Source: Novosphingobium indicum
GTDB taxonomy: Bacteria > Pseudomonadota > Alphaproteobacteria > Sphingomonadales > Sphingomonadaceae
Direction of reading: 5' to 3'
Length of the DNA: 64,000 nt
Assembly: GCF_014645195.1 (NCBI RefSeq)
Contig: NZ_BMLK01000022.1
Coordinates: forward strand, 1-64,000
Below the pieces are notes generated by a model. The model saw only the letters and a list, made by a program, of their open reading frames with translations. It ran no database searches and had not been told where the DNA came from. This document shows, one piece after another, positions 45,709 through 54,207 of the stretch. The position numbers and the translations under genes are program-made. Every line of letters begins with the position of its first letter. Position 1 is the first letter of the stretch.

Positions 45709-46080
45709 TCAGTGCGCGACGCGGCGCACGGCCGCGACGAGCTTGTCGGTATCGAAAGGCTTGACGATCCAGCCGGTCGCGCCCGCAGAGCGGGCACGGG
45801 CCTTCTTCTCGTCCGAGCTTTCGGTGGTAAGCACCAGGATCGGCCGGTCACGGTGGCGCGTGCCGCCGCGGACCTGCTCGATCAGGCCGAAACCGTCGAG
45901 ACGAGGCATGTTGATGTCGGTAATGACGACATCGACCTCGTTGACGGCAAGCCACTCGAGCGCCGAGACTCCGTCGTCCGCCTGAGCGACTTCGAAGCCA
46001 TTGGTGGAAAGGGCATGATTGAGCAGTGCACGCATGGATGCACTGTCATCGACGGTAAGAATGCGGGTTGTCTTCGACAT
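45709..46080 (-). CDS. cheY: Response regulator CheY
   Basis: A 123-aa single receiver domain. The acid pair is D11-D12, the phosphoacceptor D55 (VVITDINMP), and the switch Thr and Lys are in LVLTTESS and IVKPFD. The frame extends upstream into cheD, but the ATG at 46080 gives a standard CheY. It should carry the signal from CheA to the motor. Confidence 0.93.
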   Translation of the reverse strand: MSKTTRILTVDDSASMRALLNHALSTNGFEVAQADDGVSALEWLAVNEVDVVITDINMPRLDGFGLIEQVRGGTRHRDRPILVLTTESSDEKKARARSAGATGWIVKPFDTDKLVAAVRRVAH

Positions 46081-46096
46081 CGGATGCCTCGTTTGC

Positions 46097-46648
46097 TCAG
46101 AACAGTTCGACTTCGCCGCGTGGAACCGGGCGGAACACAGGTTGGGGTTTGACCTCGGGTGCATCCGAGGAAGCGACAGTGCGGCACCGGACCTGGCCGG
46201 ATGCCGGACGGAAATCGACGCGGCGCGCGTTGGTACCGCCCAGGTCCTCACGGACCAGTTCGATGCGTTCGCGCTCCAGAAAGCTGCGCGCGAATTCGGC
46301 ATTGGCAGTGCCGATCTGCTGCATGCCGGCGCGGATATTGGCGCCGCCGTAGAGATGGGCGCGGAGCCGGTCCTTGCGAGCGCCATAGGAAAGCATTTCG
46401 TTGATCAGCATTTCCATCAGGTAGACGCCGTAGTGCACGTCCACCTCGCCGCGGTTGTGGCTCGCCGGCGGTTCGGGCAGCAGGAAGTGGTTCATGCCGC
46501 CCAGTTCGACGACCGGATCGTAAAGACAAGTAGCCACGCACGAGCCGAGCACGGTCCCCAGTTCCACCTTCGGACCAGCACTGACCTTGTACTGCCCTTG
46601 CAGAACAGTCAGCCTGGTCATGTTGGGTGGCGATAGGTCTACTGGCAT
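46097..46648 (-). CDS. cheD: Chemoreceptor glutamine deamidase CheD
   Basis: A 183-aa CheD. The catalytic Cys and His are C37 in GTVLGSCVATCLYDP and H54 in GGMNHFLLP. It deamidates receptor glutamines before methylation by CheR. The ATG at 46648 is four bases after the cheB stop and has AAGGCAG upstream. Confidence 0.92.
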   Translation of the reverse strand: MPVDLSPPNMTRLTVLQGQYKVSAGPKVELGTVLGSCVATCLYDPVVELGGMNHFLLPEPPASHNRGEVDVHYGVYLMEMLINEMLSYGARKDRLRAHLYGGANIRAGMQQIGTANAEFARSFLERERIELVREDLGGTNARRVDFRPASGQVRCRTVASSDAPEVKPQPVFRPVPRGEVELF

Positions 46649-46652
46649 GACG

Positions 46653-47678
46653 TCAGGCTGCCTTGTTGAGCGCGTGACGCGCGATGCTGTTGATCGGGGC
46701 GACGACGCGCGCCGCTCCCAGCGAAATGGCGGCGCGAGGCATGCCGAAGACCGTGCAGGTCGCTTCGTCCTGGGCAATGGTGTGCGCCCCGGCCTCGCTC
46801 ATCGCCAGCAGGCCCTTGGCGCCGTCCTGGCCCATGCCGGTCAGCAAGATGCCCACTGCATCGGCGCCCACGAACTGGGCAACCGAATTGAACAGGGCAT
46901 CGACGCTGGGCACGTGACCGGAAATGGGCTCGCCGCGGCGCAACTTGCCGTAGAGCGTTGTCGACCCCTTAACCATCAGGTGGTGTTCGGGCTCGGCCGC
47001 CAGATAGACATGGCCTTCCTTCAGCGGCATGTCATTGACCGCCACCTGCACCGTTGCCGGGCAGACCTGGTCGAGCGTGCGGGCAATCGCCGGCGCAAAG
47101 CGCGGGTTAACGTGCTGCACGATCACGGTCGGCGGGCAGTCGCGCGGGAACTGGCGCAGCAATACCTGCAGCGCTTCCACGCCGCCGGTCGAGGACCCGA
47201 TGGCGATCAGACGCGTGTCGCGCTTGATCGAACGACGGCTTTCCTCGGCAACCGAAGGCGCGCTGCGGACGGGCTTGGAATAGCGGACCTGCGAGGCATC
47301 CCGGATCATCTTGGCGAGTTCGCCACTGTCCTGCAGGGCCAGCTTGCCGGTCGGGTCGTATTTCGAATAGCAGTTCACCGCACCCAGCGCGAGCGCACGG
47401 GCGGTGACCTCGTTGCCTTCCTGCGTGGCACCGGAAACGATGATCACCGGCGTCGGGCGCAGGGTCATGATCTTTTCGAGGAAGTCGAGACCGTTCATGC
47501 CCGGCATTTCGATGTCGAGCGTCACCACGTCCGGATCGAGCTTCTTGATCAGCTCGCGCCCTTCGACCGCGTTCGAGGCGGCACCGACCACTTCGATATC
47601 GGGCTGCTCGCGCAGGCGGGACATCAGGATGGCGCGCATGGTCGGCGAATCGTCGACGATGAGTACGCGGACGCTCAT
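46653..47678 (-). CDS. cheB: Receptor methylesterase CheB
   Basis: A 341-aa response regulator-methylesterase. The receiver phosphoacceptor is D55 (VVTLDIEMPGMNG), and the catalytic triad is complete: S163 in GSSTGG, H189 in VQHVNP and D285 in GMGQDG. It removes methyl groups from receptors. The ATG overlaps the cheR stop (ATGA). Compare the degenerate paralogue at 51409. Confidence 0.95.
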   Translation of the reverse strand: MSVRVLIVDDSPTMRAILMSRLREQPDIEVVGAASNAVEGRELIKKLDPDVVTLDIEMPGMNGLDFLEKIMTLRPTPVIIVSGATQEGNEVTARALALGAVNCYSKYDPTGKLALQDSGELAKMIRDASQVRYSKPVRSAPSVAEESRRSIKRDTRLIAIGSSTGGVEALQVLLRQFPRDCPPTVIVQHVNPRFAPAIARTLDQVCPATVQVAVNDMPLKEGHVYLAAEPEHHLMVKGSTTLYGKLRRGEPISGHVPSVDALFNSVAQFVGADAVGILLTGMGQDGAKGLLAMSEAGAHTIAQDEATCTVFGMPRAAISLGAARVVAPINSIARHALNKAA

Positions 47679-48544
47679 GCAGCCCTCCTGCGGTAAATTG
47701 TCGGGCCGACGAGCTGGAAGTCGTTGACGGCGGGGCCGGTCACGCGTTCCGAATGACCGATGTAGAGAAAGCCATTGGGCGCAAGCGCATCGCTGAACCG
47801 CTTCACAAGCCGCTCCTTCGTCGGATTGTCGAAGTAGATCATCACGTTGCGGCAGAAGATCGCATCGAACTTGCCCTTGATCGGCCAGTCACCATGCAGG
47901 TTGAGCAGGCGAAAGCGTACAATCGAGCGCATGGCATCGGCCATGACCGCATCGTCGCCCGTTTCCGTCGTCCACGCGCGGCGCAGGGCCTCCGGCACCG
48001 GCTTCAGATCCTTGACGGCGTACCGCGCTTCCTCGGCCTTGTTGATTGCATGGGGCGCAATGTCGGTTGCGAGGATGCGCAAGTCGCTGCGGCCCATGTT
48101 CAGCCCGGTCGAACGGTCGGGCCCGAACAGGGTCATGATCATCGACCAGGTTTCCTCGCCGCTCGAGCAACCGGCAGACCAGATGCGCACCGGCTGCCGG
48201 TTGCGCAGCTTCTCGATCACATGCGGACGCACTTCATTGGCCAGATGCTCGAAGTGGTGTGCCTCGCGGTAGAAGAACGTGTGATTGGTGGTAAGCGCGG
48301 CCACGGCCTTGTTGAGCTCTGCGGGATCTTCACCGATGAGCTCGATATACTTGCCGAACGTGACGCTCCCGGTCGTCCGCACCAGCGGCGCCAGGCGCGA
48401 ATAGACCAGCATGGCCTTGCCTTGCGGCAGCACGATCCCCGCAGCGCCGTAGATGATCTTCGCGATCTTGGCGAAGTCGTCGGCGCTGTAGATGTCCGGG
48501 CTGACGCCCGGGATCATGTCCTTCGAGGCGGGGATTGCGTTCAC
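47675..48544 (-). CDS. cheR: Receptor methyltransferase CheR
   Basis: A 289-aa SAM-dependent glutamate methyltransferase. SAM-binding WSAGCSSGEETWSM and the downstream FCRNVMIYFD are typical. The start is a GTG overlapping the cheA stop (GTGA), so the two are coupled; the stop overlaps cheB in turn. Confidence 0.94.
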   Translation of the reverse strand: MNAIPASKDMIPGVSPDIYSADDFAKIAKIIYGAAGIVLPQGKAMLVYSRLAPLVRTTGSVTFGKYIELIGEDPAELNKAVAALTTNHTFFYREAHHFEHLANEVRPHVIEKLRNRQPVRIWSAGCSSGEETWSMIMTLFGPDRSTGLNMGRSDLRILATDIAPHAINKAEEARYAVKDLKPVPEALRRAWTTETGDDAVMADAMRSIVRFRLLNLHGDWPIKGKFDAIFCRNVMIYFDNPTKERLVKRFSDALAPNGFLYIGHSERVTGPAVNDFQLVGPTIYRRRAA

Positions 48545-50802
48545 GCAGCCTGCCTTTCGTTGGCGGGCAATGCGCACGCCACGAGACCGTCGACGTCGAC
48601 GATGAGCGCGACACGGCCATCGCCCAGGATCGTCGCACCGGCGACGCCCTCGACCGAACGGAAGTTGGTCGCGAGGCTCTTGATCACGAACTGGCGCTGA
48701 TCGCAGATGTCGTCCACCAGCAGCGCGGCCTGTCCGGCGCTTTCGGTGTCGACCACGATAAGGACGCCTTCCTGCGGATTGACCGCGCCGGTGGAGGCCC
48801 CGAGCGCCGTCTTGAGCGAGATGATCGGGATGAACCGGCCACGCACGTTGAGCATCTGCGCGCTCGACCCGAGGCCATGGAAATCGCCCTCGCCAGGACG
48901 CAGGCTTTCCACCACGTGGGCGAGCGGAACCACCAGCGTCTGGTCGCCAACATCGACGATCATGCCATCGGAAATCGCCAGCGTCAGCGGCAGCGTGAGT
49001 ACGAAGGACGTGCCCTTGCCCGGCGTGCTGTCGATGGTGATGCGGCCGCCGAGATCCTTAACGTTCTGGCGGACCACATCCATGCCGACACCGCGGCCGG
49101 AAATGTTGGAGACCACCTGCGCCGTGGAGAAGCCCGGAGCGAAGATGAGGTTGTCGATTTCTTCGGCCGAAAGCTGGGCATCGGGGCTGACAATGCCCTT
49201 TTCGATGGCCTTGCGCAGCACGACCTCGCGGTTGATGCCGGCGCCGTCATCCGAAATCGTGATAAGAATACGACCGGAACGGTGCTCTGCGGACAGCGTC
49301 AGCGTGCCTTCCGGCGGCTTGCCCGCAGCAATGCGGTTCTCGGCACTTTCGATACCGTGGTCGACCGCGTTGCGGATAAGGTGCGTGAGCGGCTCGCCGA
49401 GACGTTCGATAACCGTCTTGTCGAGTTCGGTGGTCTCACCGAAGACATCCAGCTTCACGTGCTTGCCGGTAGAAGCGGCAAGATCGCGCAGAATACGCGG
49501 CACGCGGCTGAAGACGCTGGCGATCGGCTGGGCGCGGATCGACATGGCGCTTTCCTGAATGTCGCGCGTCAGGGTCTCGAGCAGGCTCAGTTCTTCGGAG
49601 GCGGTGACACTGGCGTTGTCGAGCCGCTGCACGAGCATGGCCTGTGCGATCACAAGCTCGCCGACAAGGTCGATAAGGCGGTCAAGCTTGAACAGGTCGA
49701 TGCGGATCGACTGTCCGGCAGTGGCTGCCGGTGCGCCCGAAGCCGTGGTCGCGGCCTTTTCCGCCGGCTTTTCTGCTGCGGCAGGCTTGGCCTGCTCCAC
49801 GGGGGCGGAAACTGCTGCGGCAGGAGCCGGGACCGGCGCCGGCGCTTCCGCCTTGGCAGGCGCGGGAGCCGGAGCAGGTGCCGCCTTTGGCGCTGCCTCG
49901 GCCGCCGGCTTGATGGCAATCGGCTCGGGCTTGGGCGGCGGCGCGGTTTCGACGACCTCGAACGCGGGAATTTCCGCATCCTCACCGAAGGCCAGCGCGC
50001 AGTCGTCGCCAATAAAATCGAAAATGTCGCGAACCGAATCCTCGCTGACATCCGCAGGCATCGCGAAGGTCCAGCCCAGATAGCCCTGCGCGACGTCAAA
50101 CGTGTCGAGCGGCGGAACCTGGCTGACGTCGCAGAATGTGCAATCGCCGCCGAGGCTCGCAATGTCGCGCAGCATCAGAAGCGGCTCGGAACCGTTACGC
50201 ATCGCGCCGGCACGCGGACGCAGATGCACCTTCCAGCGCTTGTCGTCTGCGGCGGGAGCGGCAGCTTCCGCAGCCTGCGGCGCAGGTGCTTCAAAACCGG
50301 CAGTCAGGTCATCGAGCAGCGCGTCGAGATCGAGATCATCGCCCCCGCCTTCCGAAGTCTCGGCCACTGGTTCCGGGGCCGGTTCGGGCTCTGTGACCGG
50401 CTCGGCAGGAACAGAACCGCCGGCATTCGCCGCCATCGACGCTTCCATCTCCCTGATCAGAGCGCCATCGGACGGGGCATCGCCACCTTCGCGAGCGGCT
50501 TCGACGTGGTCGGCCAGCGTGTCGAGCGCTCGCAGCAGCAGTTCCACAAGCTCGCCCTCGATCGCAACGAGACCTTCGCGAACATCGGAAAGCAGCGTTT
50601 CGAACGTGTGCGTGTACGCCTGAAGCGCGGCGAAACCGAACGCACCGGCGCCACCCTTGATCGAGTGGACCGCGCGGAAGACCGCGTTAACCGTATCCGA
50701 ATCGTGCGTGCCGGCATGGCAGGCCGCCAATCCAGATTCGGCCGCCGCAAGCGATTCCTCGCACTCGGCAAAGAATATCTGTTGGATTTCTTCCGGGCTC
50801 AT
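48541..50802 (-). CDS. cheA: Chemotaxis histidine kinase CheA
   Basis: A 753-aa hybrid-length CheA. Order: HPt (H46 in AVHSIKGGAGAFGF), an acidic Pro/Glu linker (125-165), a P2-like domain (about 190-300), a long Ala/Pro linker (305-365), dimerisation and ATP domains (N box HLIRNAVDHGIE, G1 SDDGAGIN, G2 GRGVGMDVV), and a CheW-like C-terminus. Two Ala-Pro linkers are longer than usual. The ATG overlaps the STAS gene stop. Confidence 0.95.
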   Translation of the reverse strand: MSPEEIQQIFFAECEESLAAAESGLAACHAGTHDSDTVNAVFRAVHSIKGGAGAFGFAALQAYTHTFETLLSDVREGLVAIEGELVELLLRALDTLADHVEAAREGGDAPSDGALIREMEASMAANAGGSVPAEPVTEPEPAPEPVAETSEGGGDDLDLDALLDDLTAGFEAPAPQAAEAAAPAADDKRWKVHLRPRAGAMRNGSEPLLMLRDIASLGGDCTFCDVSQVPPLDTFDVAQGYLGWTFAMPADVSEDSVRDIFDFIGDDCALAFGEDAEIPAFEVVETAPPPKPEPIAIKPAAEAAPKAAPAPAPAPAKAEAPAPVPAPAAAVSAPVEQAKPAAAEKPAEKAATTASGAPAATAGQSIRIDLFKLDRLIDLVGELVIAQAMLVQRLDNASVTASEELSLLETLTRDIQESAMSIRAQPIASVFSRVPRILRDLAASTGKHVKLDVFGETTELDKTVIERLGEPLTHLIRNAVDHGIESAENRIAAGKPPEGTLTLSAEHRSGRILITISDDGAGINREVVLRKAIEKGIVSPDAQLSAEEIDNLIFAPGFSTAQVVSNISGRGVGMDVVRQNVKDLGGRITIDSTPGKGTSFVLTLPLTLAISDGMIVDVGDQTLVVPLAHVVESLRPGEGDFHGLGSSAQMLNVRGRFIPIISLKTALGASTGAVNPQEGVLIVVDTESAGQAALLVDDICDQRQFVIKSLATNFRSVEGVAGATILGDGRVALIVDVDGLVACALPANERQAA

Positions 50803-51062
50803 AGTTCGCTCTCTTCGAAGAGTTCTGCGGTCAGCCCGGTGAGACGGGCAGCATCCTCAAGTGCCGGGGACGGCGTGATATGGGCGCCATCACCGCTGCG
50901 CCGCGCGGAAACGAGAAGCTGCAGCACCGCCTGACCGACGTGCTCCACAGCACTGCCGTCGATTCGAATGGCGCCACTACCCAGCGCCGCAACGAGCTCC
51001 GGCCAGACCGCTTCTGCCGCGGCCCTGTCGCAACGCGCTGGCAAGGTAATGCTGTTCATCAT
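50799..51062 (-). CDS. STAS-domain protein, first gene of the che operon
   Basis: An 87-aa single STAS domain similar to anti-sigma factor antagonists (starts MMNSITLPARCDRAAAEAVW, with the loop IRIDGSAVEHVGQAVLQLL). The phosphorylatable Ser position is occupied by S57-like residues near VEHVG. It overlaps cheA by four bases (ATGA). In related operons such proteins are called CheX-like or MlaB-like, with unclear roles. Confidence 0.82.
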   Translation of the reverse strand: MMNSITLPARCDRAAAEAVWPELVAALGSGAIRIDGSAVEHVGQAVLQLLVSARRSGDGAHITPSPALEDAARLTGLTAELFEESEL

Positions 51063-51408
51063 TTTCCCCCGTTTCTCCGGACTGGCTTAACGACTGGCGG
51101 TTCCCGCCGGGTATTCGGCCACATCCGGATTTTCCCTCGTCGGCATGCAAGTTTTCTCCGCAGTCGGCTCACCCGGGGCCAGGATCGGCAGAAATCGGCG
51201 CATTTTAACCATCCTTTTTCACACAGATCGTCTTGTCGCCCCGGATTTCCGGCGCGGGTGAACAGGTCAGTGGTAGGGGCAGGCCTGACAACGTGACGTT
51301 TGTGCGAAACTCAGGCGAAGTGCGTAGTGTGGTTAAGGAATTTCATCGGACCTTTAGCGGTATGTCGCAATCACGAACCGAGTAGAGATAACAGAAGGTC
51401 CCAATCCC
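51063..51408. promoter_or_regulatory. Divergent control region of che genes
   Basis: 346 bp between the STAS-first che operon and the divergent cheB paralogue; both promoters should lie here. No gene is convincing. I looked for a sigma-54 or sigma-28 motif and found no clear match, and no strong palindrome stands out. Confidence 0.4.
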
Positions 51409-52449
51409 ATGCATGACGCCCGCGTCCTGGTAGTCGACGATTCCGCGGCAATGCGCGCCTTGTTCTGCGACGTCCTCGAGCAGACCAAGAACGTTCTCGT
51501 CGTCGGCACTGCAGCCAACGCGGACGAAGCACGCGACCAGATCGCGGACCTGCGTCCCAACGTGGTCACCCTCGATGTCGAAATGCCCGGCATGAGCGGT
51601 ATCGAATTCCTCGAAGAGATCATGAACACCAACCCGCTGCCGGTGGTCATGCTGTCCAGCCTTACGCAGAGCGGCACCGAAACCTCGCTCAGGGCCTTCG
51701 AGCTGGGTGCGGTCGAGTGCTTCCCCAAGCCGCTCAAGGCAACGCCCGAACAGTTCCAGAAGACAGTCGGCAAGCTTGGCAAGATCGTGCTCGCCGCCGC
51801 CAACTCGAACGTGCGCGACAAGCCGCGCCCCAAGGCCGCCAAGGCCGAGGGCGAAAGCGGCCCCGACTATTCGCCCAACGGCAAGATCGCAGCGTTCAGC
51901 GCCTCGATGGGCGGCGTCGACGCCCTCACCGAAGTGCTGGCCCACTATCCCAAGAATTGCCCGCCGACCGTTATCGTCCTGCAGACCGAACCGGCGCTGG
52001 CCGAAATGTTCATCGCCAGGGCAGACAAGGAATGCGGCTGCTCGGTCAAGGCGGCTGCCGACGGCGCCGAACTCAAGGCCGGCGTTGTCCACATCGTCTT
52101 CGATCCGAACAAGCACGTCATTGTCGAGCCCGGCATTCCCGCCAAGCTGCGCATGGTCGACCGCGATCCGGTGGAAGGCTACCGCCCCTCGGCAACGCTC
52201 CTTTTCGGCTCGCTCTCGCGCGCCGGCATGGCAACCATCGGCTCCGTGCTCACCGGCATGGGCGAAGACGGCGCCAAGGGCCTGAGGCTCCTCAAGGCTG
52301 CGGGTTTCCGTACGCTGGCGCAGGACCGCACGACCGCCACTGTCCCGCAGGCGCCCTCGGCCGCCATCGAGGCAGGCGCCGTCGATGCCGAACTCAAACT
52401 CGAGGAACTGGCGGCAGACGTGCTGGCGAACTGCGGCTCCGCCACCTGA
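51409..52449 (+). CDS. CheB paralogue lacking the catalytic histidine
   Basis: A 346-aa receiver-methylesterase with the same layout as CheB. The receiver is intact, with D56 in VVTLDVEMPGMSG. In the effector domain, S166 (SASMGG) and D287 (GMGEDG) are kept, but the catalytic His of the triad (VQHVNP in the operon copy) is replaced by Thr193 (LQTEPA). It is therefore unlikely to hydrolyse methyl esters and may act as a phosphate sink or regulatory scaffold. It is divergent from the che operon. Confidence 0.88.
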   Translation: MHDARVLVVDDSAAMRALFCDVLEQTKNVLVVGTAANADEARDQIADLRPNVVTLDVEMPGMSGIEFLEEIMNTNPLPVVMLSSLTQSGTETSLRAFELGAVECFPKPLKATPEQFQKTVGKLGKIVLAAANSNVRDKPRPKAAKAEGESGPDYSPNGKIAAFSASMGGVDALTEVLAHYPKNCPPTVIVLQTEPALAEMFIARADKECGCSVKAAADGAELKAGVVHIVFDPNKHVIVEPGIPAKLRMVDRDPVEGYRPSATLLFGSLSRAGMATIGSVLTGMGEDGAKGLRLLKAAGFRTLAQDRTTATVPQAPSAAIEAGAVDAELKLEELAADVLANCGSAT

Positions 52450-52472
52450 TCGCCCTACCCTGACGAGCATTC

Positions 52473-52508
52473 AGCGGCCGGTCCGGACATTCCGGGCCGG
52501 CCGCTTTG
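52473..52508 (+). terminator. Hairpin terminator of the CheB paralogue gene
   Basis: Fifteen-base arms AGCGGCCGGTCCGGA and TCCGGGCCGGCCGCT (one G-U type mismatch), loop CAT, then TTGCTTTG, 23 bp after the stop codon. Confidence 0.75.
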
Positions 52509-52527
52509 CTTTGTGCGGGATAACAAT

Positions 52528-52631
52528 GGCGACACCGGCCGGGTTTTCCGCGCTCGGGGGCTGAGGGAGTTCCGGAAAACCGCAGGCTGGGGGGAGAGCC
52601 TGCCGGTGTCGCCTTCCGGCCGGAGCCGGAA
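52528..52631 (-). ncRNA. Candidate structured RNA, three-way junction
   Basis: Between the convergent cheB paralogue and emrB. An outer stem GGCGACACCGGC (52528-52539) pairs with GCCGGTGTCGCC (52602-52613), enclosing stem GGTTTTCCG / CGGAAAACC (52542-52550 with 52573-52581) and stem AGGCT / AGCCT (52584-52588 with 52597-52601). A further perfect hairpin, TTCCGGC-CGGA-GCCGGAA (52614-52631), abuts it. It could be a stable 3' end of the emrAB transcript, starting 11 bases after the emrB stop, or an independent RNA. The strand is not decided by the sequence. Confidence 0.45.
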
Positions 52632-52641
52632 ACTGGTTACA

Positions 52642-54207
52642 TCAATGCCCTGCCGATGGCTTGGCATCCTTGGGCGGGCGCGGGGCCAGCCAGATCGCCA
52701 TCGCTGCAATGAAGAGCGCCACGGCAGCGATCGCGAAGAGATGCGTGGTGCCAAGCGCCATGCCCTGCCGCGCCACCATCTGCGCAATCGCCGCGCGCGC
52801 CTGATCCGCCGACATCCCGAGGGACTGCAGCATCGAGGACACCCCATGCGCGTCGTTCAGCGTTCCGGCCATTTCCGCGGCATCGGTCTTGCCTAAGTCG
52901 CTCCATATCGTGGTTACGATCGCGGTCGCGGCAGCACCGGCCAGCGTACGGCCGAAGTTGGCGATACCGGCCGCGGAAGCGGTTTCCTCCGGATCGACCG
53001 CCGAGAGGCTGATCGTGGTGAGCGGCACCATGAACAGCGACACCCCGATCCCTTGCAGCAATTGCGGATAGGAGAACTCCCAGAACGTGGAATCGGTCGA
53101 CCACCATGTCCGGAAGATCGCGCAGACGCCGATCCAGGCAATGCCTATGAACACCAGCAGGCGCGGGTCGTATTTCTGCATCAGCTTCGGCACGAAGGGC
53201 GACATGAGCACCGCCAGCACGCCCGAGAAGGCCATGGCATATCCGGCCTGGGTCGCCGTGTAGTCCATTGTGAGCTGCAGAAACTGCGGAATGACCACGA
53301 CCGAGGAGAAGTACGTTCCGAACGCGATCATCAGCGCGATCACCGCAGCGGTGAAGCCGCGATGGCGGAATACCTTCAAGTCGACGATGGGATGGTCGTC
53401 GGTGAGTTCCCATATCAGGAACACGCAGAAGAAGATCGCTGCGGTCACCGCCAGCAGGACAATCTTGGTCGAACTAAACCAGTCCTCCTCGCGCCCGAGG
53501 TCGAGCATCATCTGAAACGCGCCGACCCAGATCACCAGCAGGATCAGACCCACGAAATCGATCGGCAGCTTGACCGTCGGCGTCTCCGCCCCATCCAGAA
53601 GCGCAACGACCGCAAAGAAGATGAGCACGACAATCGGGACGTTGATGAAAAAGATCCATTCCCAAGACCAGTTGTCGCTGATGTAGCCACCCAGGATCGG
53701 CCCGACGATCGGCGCCGTCACCACGGTCATCGCCCAGAGCGCCATGGCCTTTGGGTGCATCTCGCGCGGAAAGATGCGCAGCATCAGCGTCTGGGTGAGC
53801 GGCATCAGCGGACCGCCGCACAGCCCCTGCCCCAGCCGGAACAGTACGAGCATGTTGAGCGAGCCGGAAAGGCCGCAAAGCGCTGAAAATACACCGAAAC
53901 CGGCCAGCGAGATCAGAAAGGTCCGCAGCGCGCCGAAGCGCCCGGCGAGCCAGCCGGTAAGCGGCACGCAGATCGCTTCCGCCACGGCATAGGACGTGAT
54001 CACCCAAGTCGCGCTCTGGGTCGAGACGGCAAGACCGCCGGCAATGTGCGGGATCGACACGTTGGCGATCGTCATGTCGAGCACGACGATGAAATTCGCC
54101 ATCGCGAGCACGAAACCGGCGAGAACCAGACGCGCGCCGTGGAAGGTGGTCGAGCCGTCGCCCGCGCCCTGTGCAGGCGCGGCGCCGGCTGTTCCCGCAG
54201 CAGCCAT
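52642..54207 (-). CDS. emrB: EmrB/QacA-type (DHA2) MFS efflux pump
   Basis: A 521-aa 14-segment drug:H+ antiporter. The antiporter motif C region is seen in TAPIVGPILGGYISDNWSW. The ATG overlaps the emrA stop (TGATG). With EmrA and the adjacent outer-membrane factor it forms a tripartite pump across both membranes. Confidence 0.92.
   Translation of the reverse strand: MAAAGTAGAAPAQGAGDGSTTFHGARLVLAGFVLAMANFIVVLDMTIANVSIPHIAGGLAVSTQSATWVITSYAVAEAICVPLTGWLAGRFGALRTFLISLAGFGVFSALCGLSGSLNMLVLFRLGQGLCGGPLMPLTQTLMLRIFPREMHPKAMALWAMTVVTAPIVGPILGGYISDNWSWEWIFFINVPIVVLIFFAVVALLDGAETPTVKLPIDFVGLILLVIWVGAFQMMLDLGREEDWFSSTKIVLLAVTAAIFFCVFLIWELTDDHPIVDLKVFRHRGFTAAVIALMIAFGTYFSSVVVIPQFLQLTMDYTATQAGYAMAFSGVLAVLMSPFVPKLMQKYDPRLLVFIGIAWIGVCAIFRTWWSTDSTFWEFSYPQLLQGIGVSLFMVPLTTISLSAVDPEETASAAGIANFGRTLAGAAATAIVTTIWSDLGKTDAAEMAGTLNDAHGVSSMLQSLGMSADQARAAIAQMVARQGMALGTTHLFAIAAVALFIAAMAIWLAPRPPKDAKPSAGH

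Noticed and set aside
48535..50934. Long open frame antisense to cheA
   Set aside because: Composition is dominated by Arg/Gly/Asp with no recognisable domain; cheA on the minus strand has all kinase boxes.
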